Part shown: in pieces, positions 1 to 11,900 of the stretch
How the letters are laid out: every line of letters begins with the position of its first letter
How positions within the stretch are numbered: the stretch's first letter is position 1
Assembly (NCBI GenBank): GCA_028274465.1
Contig: CM051456.1
Span: forward strand, 107,421,348 to 107,485,347
DNA length: 64,000 nt
Direction: 5' to 3'
DNA from: Plantago ovata
Lineage: Eukaryota > Streptophyta > Magnoliopsida > Lamiales > Plantaginaceae
Program-made: the position numbers and the translations under genes
Notes under the pieces: model-generated
What the model saw: the letters and a program-made list of their open reading frames with translations, nothing else
Database searches by the model: none
Told to the model about the DNA's origin: nothing

Positions 1-1274
1 GCATGTGGCAATATGTTAATCCTCATATCTAAGGAGAAATATGACAATGCCTAATCAAAATGAACGTTAGTTCATTAAGGTGTTAAAAAAAAATAAAAAA
101 TCACTGATGTATAAGTGGCAGGGAGGCTACTTATTTCTGCAAAATGATGCATAAGTGGCATTCTACTTCATGGGATTAATATCTAGTCGTAGGTATAAAC
201 ACTTACATGAAGCACCTGAACATCAATTGTTAAAACGATTAAAACGCTTACTGGATCTGCATAGTTGTCTATAAGGTTTTTATGCTGTTCATGTAAGAAG
301 CTGCCTATGGATGCATATACCTTAGTCCGAGCAATAAAAGGAATATACCAAACTCCAATGTCAGACTAGCAAAAACCAAATTACAATCCCATTCCTCTTT
401 TAGAATCAGAGTTATACACATCATTTACTCCTTTTCCTTTCTCATTGGTACTAATTCACCATTTTCTTATACCTATTTGTTTATTGTAATCTGTAGGCCA
501 TAATGTTAGTTTTTCTGTATACAGTGAAACATTTGAAAGTCTAACTAATAATGAACTTGCTGCATCAGTGCCTTTTAATAGCAATTTAAGTTGGAAAATT
601 AACCAAAATGCAGTGACAATTGAGGGATATACCCTAAGAATAGGTGCACCTAAATACTCAGACAAGGTTTTGATATCTTTTATGCATGTAGCATTCCAGA
701 ATGAGCTAACTGCATGGGTTTCCAGCATTTACTGTACGGAAATCCATGGAAAAAAAATATTAAAATAAAAAAGCAACAAAAAGAAGATAGTGACTGTCAA
801 TGATATTTTTAAATTTTAAGTGAACCACAACTATTGAAAGTAGTAGTAGATGGAAGTCAAACGGGAGAAGTAGGTGACACTCATACATAAAGAAACTATT
901 CCGGTAGAAAACTTAGACATCAAGATATATTGGCGCCAACTCTAAGCATCATAATTCATACGAGCACGACCTTATATATTTCTATAGATATTCAAGCAGA
1001 TTGACAAAAGAGAATATACACAGAAAAGTAATTAAATAAGGAAAGAGCTTGTTGTCAGATGTATATCTAAGATGTAATACCATGCAATAGACACATAAAG
1101 CACCCATATTTATATTCAAGAGACTTAAAAAATCAAATATTTAGTTAGCAAAACATGTGCGTTGTTTGCCTGCTAATTAATGATATCACATTAAATGGAT
1201 TGAAAATACCGAACTCAACTTTGTAATCTAGCAGGAATTTAATTTGGGAGGTGATTCAAAGATATGCTGCTAAG
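1..1274. other. AT-rich intergenic sequence without a gene
   Basis: No reading frame here looks like a real protein. The short open frames lack recognisable motifs and splice context. I see no tRNA, rRNA or clear terminal repeat in this stretch. Confidence 0.6.
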
Positions 1275-1666
1275 CTAAGAAGCATAAAAACAGGAAGCTA
1301 CTAAAGCTTTTTTAGGGAAAAAAACGTATGCAATACGCATACGTGTGAAAACGTTGCACAAACGTTTTTATTTGTTGTTTGCTTATTATTTTATTATTTT
1401 CCCATTTCTAAGCTAACTGATGATGGAATAAAAAACTAAAAGAACCAAAACCACATGAGCTTTCGCTTGGCTTATTCAATATATGTCAAATTTCCACAAA
1501 ACAACACCACTCTTGGTAATATTGGTAATGAATCAATAAATATATTTAAAAATATATGCACGTTAAAAAACGTATTTATAACGGATACGTATTTTGATAT
1601 TTTGAATTTTACCCTTTTACGTATTCATTTCGTATCGTACTTATTTTCCGTATTCATGCTTCTTAG
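1275..1666. mobile_element. hAT-like MITE (392 bp)
   Basis: The ends are inverted copies of CTAAGAAGCAT. They are flanked by an 8-bp near-perfect duplication, CTGCTAAG at 1267-1274 and CCGCTAAG at 1667-1674. An 8-bp duplication is the hAT signature. The interior is AT-rich, with repeated ACGTAT-type words and no coding capacity. Superfamily is inferred from duplication length only. Confidence 0.6.
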
Positions 1667-1673
1667 CCGCTAA

Positions 1674-1834
1674 GGCTCTGTTATTTTCATCTGAAAATTG
1701 ATTATATTAACTTCAGTTCAGATCAGTTTAGATTTGGTTAATAGTATTTTGTACTACAAATAAGTTCAATAAGTTCAATTCAGTTCAAATCATAAGTTCA
1801 GTTCAGACTTTTTCAGACGAAGAGGACAGAGCCC
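1674..1834. mobile_element. Tourist-like (PIF/Harbinger) MITE
   Basis: The ends are inverted: GGCTCTGTTATTTTCATCTG at the left, and the complement of GGGCTCTGTCCTCTTCGTCT at the right. TAA lies on both sides (1671-1673 and 1835-1837), the usual 3-bp target of PIF/Harbinger elements. The interior is rich in GTTCAG words. A second copy of the family lies at 61793-61975. The left TAA overlaps the duplication of the neighbouring hAT-like MITE. Confidence 0.65.
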
Positions 1835-2278
1835 TAAGGGCAAAAACAATTCAGTGAAAGTGGAAGAAACACATCTTTAAACCATTAGTTATGAGGGTAA
1901 AAGTAATGAAACTACCCTCCTCAGTTATATGTAAGCTTCATATGATGTTTTTGACAACTTAAAATTCAATTTGTACGAAATGGTACATAAATGAGAAGGA
2001 TTTGCCTATGAATTGTCAAAGGTATGACTTAGGAGGTCAAGTGTACAAACACATTTGTTTGGTGGTATTGGTTTTCATTTTTTTTATTTTTTTTATTTTT
2101 TTTTGGGGGGGTGGGTGGGTTGGGGAGTGTCCCTTTAAGGTTGAGGGCTTGAGGGTTTTAGCCTTATATAACCCCTCTTCAAACTCCCAAGAAGCGATTG
2201 TTGTAGTGAGCCCCATCACTAAGCCGAGCTAGAATTATCTAAATCCATTGTACTATGTGACCTTTTGATGAGATTTTA

Positions 2279-2514
2279 GGCCATCTCCAACAAAGTTTTA
2301 TTGGGTTGTATGGTGACACCGGATTCATTCTATGAAGCGGGTTTCATCAAATTTTAATTTTCTTTATTTTTTATTTTTGTAATGTTGTTTTATTGTTGGG
2401 TTTTATAGAGTTTTATTGTTGGATTGGATTTTGTATTTGGGTTTTTATTTAGTGGAAATAAGATGAGACAGGAGAGAGGGAGGGTTTTATAGAGTTGTAT
2501 TGTTAGAGATGGCC
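2279..2514. mobile_element. MITE with GGCCATCTC terminal repeats
   Basis: The left end is GGCCATCTCCAACAA. The right end is the complement of GGCCATCTCTAACAA. Flanking triplets are TTA (2276-2278) and TTG (2515-2517), which fits a degraded 3-bp target. The interior is T-rich with no coding capacity. Confidence 0.55.
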
Positions 2515-5500
2515 TTGGGGTCGACAGGATTTAAAGCTCACAAATACTTGATCGACCAAGACTCGGGCATCCACAACAATCTCTTACTAGAACGATGTGG
2601 AGTCTTTCTAAATATCCCCTAGCTTATCGGTAACTCCTCTATTGACATAGGAACTTTACCATGTGAAGCATACCACATTGAATACATGACCGCCTTCTAT
2701 CTTATTGTTTCATATTGGAAAACTTATTTGCTCAAGGTTGTTCTTATGGGTTCTCCAAATGTTAAATATGTTCCCACTTTTCAATAAGTACAACGTTGTT
2801 AATCTTCCTTCTTGTAGATTCGGCACATGTAATGTAGAGATTTGAGCGGCGTTGGAAGTCTAGTGACATCATACCATCTTGAACATTTAAAGCATCTCCC
2901 GAAGTTAAGATTCTTAAGAAGCAACTATATCGTTGGAATCCTAGCATTGCATTGTTTGTAGATTCCATGATAAGATTCTTACGTCCATCATGTTTAAAAA
3001 ATCATTACTTTGCACTGTCTCAGTGTAACTTAGTTTCTTCCATGTTCGGAAATCATGTTCTATTTATATCTCCCTGAGCTATGGACATTTAGTGTTTCCT
3101 TGAAGTTTCTTGTTATAGAATGCTTATGCCTTGAACTTTTAGTAATTGTAAAAAGAGGATCTTAGACCGCATTCTTATATGCCAAGTACGCGGTTTAACA
3201 GTTTCAAGTAAGATGGGACATCACAACCACTGTTAACATTACATTACTTAAAACCCTTACATTGCAAAGTCATGCATTACAAGATTCTTATAAATGGCTT
3301 GTAGACGCTCAAGGGGTGGCTCCCATTGCTCTTACAATAGTGCCTCTCACGATGTATCACTTCGTGCAAGCAGTTCCTGCAATTTCGAATGTTTTATTCT
3401 CCCATACCATATGTGACGAGGAAGACTATCCACTTGCATGCCAAATATATCTAGTTCTTGCCCGCATAGTTTGCAACGGCACAATTCACTCGCTTTTCGG
3501 CCAACTTTTTTAGGTTGTACTCTTTAAACAAAATGTTTAAGCCAGTTTGACAAGTCGTTGGTAGCACAAGACTAAAAATATCTTCGTACCCATCCCATAT
3601 GAGATGAGGCACCACATATCCAAAGCGCGTATCGTGTGGCCGAGTTTTAACATAAGGATAGAGTTTGTCCGACTACCAAAATGATAGCTCCAAATGATGA
3701 GGGGAGTATCATTTGACATTTGGTTTGAACATGGGCTTTGTAAACTGTAGTAAGTTTGCTAAACTATGGGATTTTTTCAAAGCCCACATCTTCTAGCAAC
3801 AATACAACACAAATTGATGTTAAAACCTACAATTAAACTTTATTGATTCTTGCAATCAATATCAATCAATGACATAACATAGTTATTAGCATATCTAGAC
3901 CTCAGTACGTCCAAGATATTAACCCATTAAATCATCAATTGAATCATAGTTTGGGCTTTGATATTATAGGCTCAGATCCTCATGTTGCCTCAAAGACACA
4001 ATATTGAAATCTGCTCCTCTTGGCAACCAACTAGCATTTATTAGTCTCCAATGCTCAAGTAACCAAGGATCATTCTCAATATTTAATTTGCGTGAGATCA
4101 CTTAGGTTTGTGCGATGTTGTAACGATCCGTCTAATTTCCATTCAGTCCACTATGGAAATAATTTGGTATAAACTATAATCCCACACACCGTACTCCCTT
4201 CGCTCTGATGATATTGATCTCCTTTCCATTATGAATTGTCCATTGCAAATGTGCTCTTCTGTACTTGGAAACATTCTCATCCATGTGTCGTAACAATCGT
4301 CCTCAAGTTGGAAATACCTACTTAAGTTTGGTAGTTACCCCTAATGTAGACATTCTTGCAAGGGCAAAGGAAGAGTGTCGGGTTCAACGCTCAAGTCAAG
4401 CAAGCATTGTACCCAAGTAGTCAATAGCAACCGAAGTACCACTATAACACTGCAGTTGCTCCATAGAGTGGCGATCTAGTGATATGCTCAAAGAGCTTGT
4501 CACATATCTCAAAGTGGACCAACACTTCTTTTCTTATGTCCTCTCTTTTCCTTCGTTAAGGCGACATGTGCGGACACCCGTAGCAATTGGTAACATTGTA
4601 CGTCTTGTTCGAAGATAGAGCGTAAGGGGAATTATAAGTGGTACTCCTATAAGATAGTATTAAAGAGGAAGAGATACAAAGATGAGTTATTTGTTGATGA
4701 TGATGATTTTTAACTTATTTGTGGAAGACATTTCATAAGATTGATCACTTCCACTTGTGAGTTATGACTTGAATATTTTGTAATTTCTTTGGATTTTGAG
4801 TATTTATGAATATTGTTACTACTATATAAACTTGCATATATAATTTATTTAGATTAGCGGCCATCGCTACCCTAGATTGATAGTATGTACTATATCACAC
4901 ATTTCCATCAATCAAACCACCATAATCAATCCCGAGCATGGCAAGGCTGGCCGGCCCAAGCCATTTGAAACGTTCTCGTCCCCACAATAGAACACATAGT
5001 CCTAGACTTGAAGCCGCATTTGAGTCTATAGCACCAAAACCATTGGCATGTTTTATTTTATGGTGTTGGATAAAAAAAAGAGAAAGGTAAAAGCACATTC
5101 TTGTGCCTTTTTCTTTCCGCTATTTCCCTTCTTAAAAAAACCAATGGTCCAAGGTTCCATGTGAGACCCTTCACTAAACAATACAATGCATATTTACCCA
5201 CTTATTGCCTTAACTTAAACCTCTGCAATTAGAAACTCTAAATGGTCCAGACCGAAACAGAACAAGACAAAAACTAAGCCTAATTGCACCATAATTCCTA
5301 CTAGCATGCATGAAAGACACCTGTAAACACTCCATCCACACGTGTAGCAGCAAACAACCAAAAACAAATACTTACATACCATAAACATTAAACACCAACA
5401 AGGACTCATTTTATTCATGATACATTTATAACGTTTTAGAAATTTATACAATTAAAAAAAGAACACATTAAAATACATACATACAGAGATCCACAATGAT

Positions 5501-5524
5501 ACTATTACATCTGAAAACAAGAGG
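2515..5524. other. Intergenic stretch, degenerate, no gene recognised
   Basis: Several short open frames occur on both strands (for example 3262-3513 plus and 3537-3719 minus). None shows a family motif, and stops are frequent in all frames. The sequence is less AT-biased than typical intergenic DNA around 2500-4600, so it may be an old transposon or captured coding sequence. I could not identify it. Confidence 0.4.
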
Positions 5525-6093
5525 CTAAATAATGTATAACCAAGTTATGAAAGAAAGCAAGGGCACATAGAGATCATAGTTGACAAAGAAATCCCACAGA
5601 ACTATCATATTCAAGAATGCAAAAAAAGCCATAGCAATAAAACAAGCGCACCTTGGAGACGCTGGGTACACACAAGATCCATAACCTGCATATCATCATA
5701 AAACAATTCACCAGTTGAAAAAAGATGCAATTTCTTGGATTTGACATTGAAAAGAAAAAGGGTTGGTTGGTTTTGTTACTAACTGGGATCGGTTCTTGCA
5801 ACATTGGCAGTACCGCCAAAGGTGCAAGAATCAGGAGCATTGCCTCTTCTCTGATAGTAACTGTTGAAAGCATACGAAGCGTGAGCTTCAACGGAGTTTG
5901 GGAGGTAACAGAGTCCGTTGGGCTGAATCGGCGCGCAGTCGGCTCCTGAGCCGCAGGCGTAGTCGAGAGCAGTCTGGAGAGCTTCTGTGGTGGCGTCGCT
6001 CCGGGCGACGCACCAGGAAGCGTCAATGGTGGTGGTGGAGAGGAGGAGGAAGAGGAAAGGGAGTGTTTTGAGGAGGAGTATGGAGTTTGCCAT
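5525..6093 (-). CDS. Secreted X8-domain protein (PDCB / Ole e 10-like)
   Basis: Exon 1 is 6093-5784 and exon 2 is 5685-5525, with a 98-bp GT-AG intron of GTTAGT donor. The product is 156 aa. The first ~25 residues form a hydrophobic signal peptide ending near DASWC. Residues from WCVAR onward form an X8 (CBM43) domain: W-C start, LQTALDYACG, six spaced cysteines including DCAPIQPNG and CTFGGTA, and TDPSYGSC across the intron. X8 domains bind callose (beta-1,3-glucan), and family members act in the cell wall or at plasmodesmata. The C-terminus is uncertain. A second intron (donor at 5651, acceptor at 5511) would replace the hydrophobic tail with a short one ending at 5468, giving 128 aa. Both models stay in frame. 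Start chosen as the first Met before the signal peptide. No GPI-anchor-like spacer is clear. Family assignment is firm; exact subfamily is not. Confidence 0.85.
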
Positions 6094-7509
6094 GACAAGT
6101 TGGTAAAGTGAGAGAGTGAGGAAATGAGAGGAGTTTTGAGTGAGTATGGAGTTTCTTTTGAGTATTAAAATGGTGCTTTATTTTGTGCTTTTGGAACAAG
6201 GAATTGAATGAATGAGTTGTGTTCTGGTACTTTCTTTCATTTTGTCATGGACAAAAAGCACGAGTATCGAGGTGTGTGTATGGAGAGGCTGTTTGTTTGG
6301 TCACTGTTGTGTCTGGTTCTGATGTGTCACACTTAATGGGATGGGGGGCCTTTGTCTGCTTCTTCACTCTACTACTACGACCAGAGCATTCTTTCCATCC
6401 CAATCCACACTTTCATTTCAAATTTCAAATACTTTTGCATGTACAAATGTATACCGTATACGTTTATTTTACAAACCGATACTCACTAAAAAACAAATAA
6501 AAATAAACACTTTGATCTCTTAATTCTTTTTAGGGTCGGTTGATCTCGTATTAATTTTAAATCATACAAGAGATAATTAAAAAAGAATTATAAAAAAAAT
6601 ATAAACATTCTAGTTTTATAAATAAAGTGCAACAGCGCGACTGGCAGCTCCGGTTGGTGTGTTGTCTGTTGCGGCGGTCCTCGAATTATTCGGTTTCAAT
6701 CCCAACATGGCTACGAATCGTTCCATGAATTTCTAGATTCTCTGGATTGATTCATCTGCTTTCTAGATACGTTCTCGATCGGTCATGGTTGACATTCTCA
6801 AGCGAATGGGTTGTTTTAGTGCGAAAGGTAGATAAGATCTTCCGCAACTAGACTTTGAGCCCAAGTGTAGGGATTCTATCCACTTATCATGAACCAAGAA
6901 TAGAAAATAACGACTTAAAGAAATACTGAACCGTGACGCGGTGGATCGCGAATTACCTCCAACGGATATGTCGGCACAAAAAGGAAATAGACTTGGTAGG
7001 GAAAGAATGATTAGCTTTCACGCTAATCAAAAGAGGAACATAGGAAGTAATTATATATATCAACTTACGCTAATCGGAAAGCGGAACAGAGGAAGTAAAT
7101 ATATTCATCAACTTGTTGGTTTTACAATGACTCTGATATACCTTATATATTAGCTTATATAGTTATATAGTAGCTCAGGCCTGACATAACTAGAAATGTA
7201 AAAACACAAATGACCAATAATGACTAATAAGAAAGATATCTGATGTCATGCGAGACTAAATAAAAGGGTTTTAATTAGATAGAGATAATATATTCCCAAC
7301 CTTATTCATACGGACTTTAAACCAAAATGAATAACTAATTAAACTAAATAACCAGATAGTACTAGAATATCATAGAATCTCCAAACCACGAGTTAATGGA
7401 CAAACTGGGCTTTAGCCCATGGACCGTGCGTTGTGGAATCCCACGGATTTTGATGGTTTAGAATTAGGACATTATGTTTCAAACAACTTCCATAATGACG
7501 TGCTACAAA
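6094..7509. other. Promoter side of the X8 gene and intergenic DNA
   Basis: The first ~150 bp upstream of the X8 start codon are C/T-rich on the coding strand, as in plant leaders. No convincing TATA box was found. Further right, around 6640-7000, the sequence is more GC-rich and has no open frame of note. A two-copy tandem repeat is listed separately. Confidence 0.45.
7021..7115. repeat. Imperfect tandem duplication, two units of ~47 bp
   Basis: Two head-to-tail units start with CGCTAATC (7021 and 7068). Both contain GGAAC..AGGAAGTAA followed by an AT run and TCAACTT. They differ at several positions. No function is evident. Confidence 0.6.
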
Positions 7510-7677
7510 CAGGGACGGGCGCAGGAATTGAAGTTCGGGGGGCCAAATTACATATATAGGTGTAGTTCGGGGGGGCCAAAATTCTGAAAAATCCAAAATA
7601 TTAACTAAAAAAAAATTCTTTTTTAAATTCTAGGGGGGCCGGACACCCCACAATGCCCACCCCGGGCTCCTCCCCTG
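7510..7677. mobile_element. hAT-like MITE (168 bp) with perfect 8-bp duplication
   Basis: The element runs from CAGGGACGGGCGC to GGCTCCTCCCCTG, imperfect inverted ends of the common plant CAGGGGCGGA type. It is flanked by the exact 8-bp repeat GCTACAAA at 7502-7509 and 7678-7685. The inside has GGGGGGCC runs and no coding capacity. Confidence 0.75.
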
Positions 7678-7849
7678 GCTACAAATGTTTGTCTTCCCTA
7701 GTTTACTGGTGTCCGTACCAGCATTTTGGAATAACAGAGTGTGATTGTCCATGGGCTGAGTATCTTTGTAATAAACCTGGACGCTTTCTGGGTAACCATC
7801 TTGCTTAGTTAGCCTTTTCGTGTAATGGTATCGCTATTACACTAGATGC

Positions 7850-8115
7850 GTCTGAATTCTGAAGTTGTTTTTCGATATGCAAAATACTGTCCACAAGAGA
7901 TAGTATCTCAAGGGAATGAATCAATATTTCAATCTTTTCGATCCTTTTGTTCCGAACATAGTAGCCCAGTCAGTAAGGTCCGCAGCTCAGCATCATCAAC
8001 AGTAAAGGAAGGGACTTTCCGTTGTCGTCACGCAAAAGTCCACCTATCCCCTGGTTTATTTCGGGTTTAACACTTCCATCAGTGTTGAGTTTCATCCACC
8101 CCAAAAGGTGGTGAC
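7850..8115 (-). pseudogene. LINE-derived RNase H relic
   Basis: The minus strand reads GWMKLNTDGSVKPE, then GIGGLLRDDNG. After a frameshift it continues AELRTLLTGL. These match the start and middle of the RNase H domain at the C-terminal end of plant L1-type LINE polyproteins (TDGS carries the first catalytic Asp). Only this domain is recognisable and the frame is broken, so it is a dead fragment. It lies between a hAT MITE and a plastid DNA insertion. Confidence 0.7.
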
Positions 8116-8465
8116 CACCGAGCTAAGCTTTCCCCCTTGTCGACTAGGATTGGAGAAGCTAGAATGGAGATCAAGAACACTCTTGCTTAATCATGAATAG
8201 AGTTCTCTGCAATTGTCATAGCTGCCTTCTGAATATCAGTTCTATTCGTAAAGCATTTTTTAAGCATCTGCAAACACTCACCTAGTCAAGAATGTCGAAT
8301 TTACGAAAACTGAAATTGCTGCAAGAGTTCTCATAAGCTTTCTTTTCGGAATTTCTGAAGTTCATAACCTACTATACAATACTGAGAAATAACTCTATTT
8401 GTTTCTTCTTCTTCCTCTAGCTACACAACTTGTCTAGTAACTTTACTAACGACTCAACACAGGAC

Positions 8466-8656
8466 CCTCAAAACTTCTGTCGCTCCATCCCCGCAGGGGC
8501 AGAGAACCCGTCGCTTTCTCGGCTGTGCTACCGGAAGCTCTGGGAAAGTCGGAATAGGAGAGCACTCATCTTGGGGTGGGCTTACTACTTAGATGCTTTC
8601 AGCAGTTATCCGCTCCGCACTTGGCTACCCAGCGTTTACCGTGGGCGCGATAACTG
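8466..8656 (-). pseudogene. Nuclear insertion of plastid 23S rRNA 3' region (NUPT)
   Basis: The plus strand is the complement of the 3' part of plastid 23S rRNA. It includes the words CCCCGCAGGGGCAGAGAACC, GAGAGCACTCATCTTGGGG, TTACTACTTAGATGCTTTC and CACTTGGCTACCCAGCG. I compared it with the plastid gene from memory. It is nearly identical, with a few substitutions, so the transfer looks fairly recent. Both ends stop abruptly and no flanking plastid sequence was recognised. It cannot be a working rRNA gene at 191 bp. It lies ~260 bp beyond the stop codon of the NLP gene and may sit near its 3' UTR. Confidence 0.85.
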
Positions 8657-8919
8657 CATGCACCCATATCCGAAACAAAATCCTGAACAGAATCCTGAAC
8701 AATGCGACACTGGACCATTCTTGCCTAACCACCAACTACCTCTAAGACTGATCTAACACAACAGATGGATTCAAACCAACTGGTAAATTTCCTAGCACAG
8801 AACATGCAATTGAACAGACCTAGTCCGGGCAAGAATTCTTCAAATGCTACGTACATAGCATGAAATCTGTTCTCCATGAATGCTATAAAACTGGCAAGCG
8901 CAATGAGCAGCTGTATTGG

Positions 8920-11900
8920 TCATAAAGAGCCTCCTCCCAAGTAGTTGCTGCCAACCGAGCTGCCCATGGTCATAGGTACATCCCGAACCTGGAACTTCAT
9001 GTTACGGGTCCCCAAAAAGTCCATTATCTCAAGGCACTCAGTAAGATCGGCATCGCTTACCAACATTACCCATTCATCTTCATCATCAAGATACTTGAGT
9101 TGGAAAAGCCCCACCTCTAGTTGGAACCGCCTCGCTACTTCTTCATAAAGTTGAAAGCACCCAGCAGTAGGTTCAAATTTAAACCGAATGACATCGTCTC
9201 TGTAAGTAGCTTTGATGGTTATTTTGGACCCGCTGTCACCATAGCTTGCTTCAGTTCTTGGAGGCACTTTTTCGCCAATACTTCTCGAACTAGCTGAGCT
9301 TGTTTTCATCATTGAACCAGATCCGGATCCAGAGCCATTGGACGAGTCAGTCATTCCGGAAGAAGCAGGATTGTGTTCCAAAGGCCCACTATCCTGATCT
9401 ATACAAGTGTCATCTTTCGAATTTGTGTCTTCATCAGCCACAATGGGGCTTGAGCTTCTGGGTATAAAATGAGAATTAGAAGCCTCTGGTTTCATAGGAC
9501 TATCCTCGGCATTGGATATGCCCTCCACGTTGGTACTACCAAAATTTAGCCCCATCATCTGGGGTTCATCTAAGAGACATTGCTTCTCTGTTTTCACAAT
9601 GGTGAAACCCATGTCCATACAAGATGGTGATGCTGATTTTGGACTCTGGATTAGTAAATCTGTATTTCTGACAGAGTGATTTTCTCTTGGAGAAAGAGAG
9701 GATCGTTTAGAGTCCATCTCTTGAATGATTGGGCCAGAAGCTACGAAACCCCCCACAGTTGGATCGTATTTTAGACCTCCTTCCACCCCTTGAACAGAGT
9801 CGAGTACACTCTGTATTTTCCTCAAAGAACGGTTTACTTTATTAATCTTGCGAGACGGCCATCTTAAGATGCCATGGGCTCTGCATATCCTTTTGAGAGT
9901 AGTTGGGCATACTATAAGAAAATGAATTCAACAGTTTTAGAGTTGTAACATGAAAACAAGTCAAGTTTTAACATTTTTGAATGTCTTGCTATTATGACTC
10001 ACCACCAATGCTTTTCGCAGCATCCTTTAGGCTCCCGGAGAAGTATTGCTGAAGAACGCTTAAACTGACAAACTTCTCTGTTGTGCTTCTTTTCTTTTCC
10101 GTGTGCTTCGTCGATCCATCCCATGTCTACAGCAATTAAAATTTTGTATCACAATGAAATAAAATAAAACAATCATGGAACTTCCAGTAACTGCAACCAT
10201 TGCTGCCAAAAGAAATTTCTAAAACAATTGAATATTGGATCCAACCTAAGTACTCACATAAATATCATATTAGTGTTCATTGTTTCTCTCGATTATTGCG
10301 TGCTAAACTTGGTGCGATTGTGTGTGCAGTCAACAGTCATCATACAGATATATACCCTAGTGATTTTGGAAAATATTTCAATCGACTGATACCTAGCGAG
10401 AATATCCGACTTGCAATACCATGCAAAATTAACGACGTAATACAACACTATCAGAGAAAACCAATTATAAATGCATCCGGTAGAACATAAGATCAACAGC
10501 AGTTTCCACCAGAATAAAAGTTAACCACCTAGTCTCATGTCTGGTCGTAAAAGCACAATTAAAGAAATAAAATATATGCTAGTCAAAATATTCTTTGATG
10601 TAAACACAAACGCGGGGCTGGTAGGAGCTAAGAATATAACATAACTGCGGAAATACCTTCTCGTGAACACCATCGGCTTCCCCATTCGATTCAGATACTT
10701 TATGAGCTGCATGGTCAGAGTCTAGGTTTCCACTGCTCAGTGATACTTCAGAAGTATTTCTCGATAATGTTATTGGTCTTATATTTTTCACTTCCCCATC
10801 TTGCAATCTAATGCTGGAATCTATCCGAAGCAACTCATCATCTGACACTGTCCTCAAAGTCTTACAGAACCTTTGCATGGTACTGGAGAGGTTATTAAGC
10901 AAGAGTTGCTGTTCAGTACTTCCTTTCATATCGACCGGAAGGAAAAACTCTAGTATATAGTCATTGTCACCAGTGTATGTACTTCTTAGCCTGATTGCAA
11001 CAGCAGCATTTAAGCCAAATCTCCGAGCATGATGAACGAGTGGATATTCACTTATGTGGTATTCCTTCACGTCAGGGTAGAAGAATGGATGATTTGACTG
11101 AAGAGCTTTTCCCGGAATACCTTGTCCTTCTTCAAGATAATGCTCTCTACATGCATGTACAAACCCCTGCATATCTTTGTCATTGACATAACAGGCAGTA
11201 TCTTCAATGCAAAGTACTGATTTTTCCTTTGGACTCGAATTCAATCTTCCATCACGTACTCTTATCATCTCATCACCTGACCCCTCTGTGTAACTACATG
11301 GAATCCATGCTAGAGCTAGAGGAAGTCGATGCGCATGGCAAATGGCTCGTAAAACATCTGTTATCTCAGCTAAAGCTGCCCTTTGATACTTCGAGAGAGT
11401 CTGCATGTTAACATATGATTTGAAATAGAGGTCAATGACTTGGAACAGATGATCAGGATATCTATAGGAATAAAAACAATCAAGTTTTGTAGCTCAGTGA
11501 AGAAGACCTGGGGATAAAGTCTAGGAGGTATAGTGCTCCGTAATTTCACAGCCTGAAATGTTTACAGTCAAGAGTTATAAGTACAAATCTAAACTAAAAG
11601 ATGCAGTTAAAATATCAAATAGAACCAGAGGCAGCACTTCAATGCATTTTTTTTTTTTGATTTTTGATTTTTATTTTATTTATTTATTTGGTGGTGGGTG
11701 CGGGTGGGGGACAGAGGAATAGAACGCCAAATATCCATGACAAGAAAAGAATTGTACAACATTAATACGCAGACATTGTTATAGAACAAAAACAGTATAT
11801 TCGCCAAATTAATGTATATATGCCAGCCCAAAGTGAGACGTCCTAAACATTTAAATAGATGACAAACGGAATACTCCAAAAATTACATGTGGCGGTGGTG

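Noticed and set aside
2002-2232. Open frames on both strands around a T and G homopolymer zone
   Set aside because: They are low-complexity translations without recognisable protein features.
3262-3719. Possible remnant of a PIF/Harbinger transposase or other captured gene
   Set aside because: I tried all frames and found no DDE-type motif or domain order that would support it.
8430-8756. A 108-codon open frame on the plus strand
   Set aside because: Most of it is the complement of plastid 23S rRNA, so the frame is accidental.
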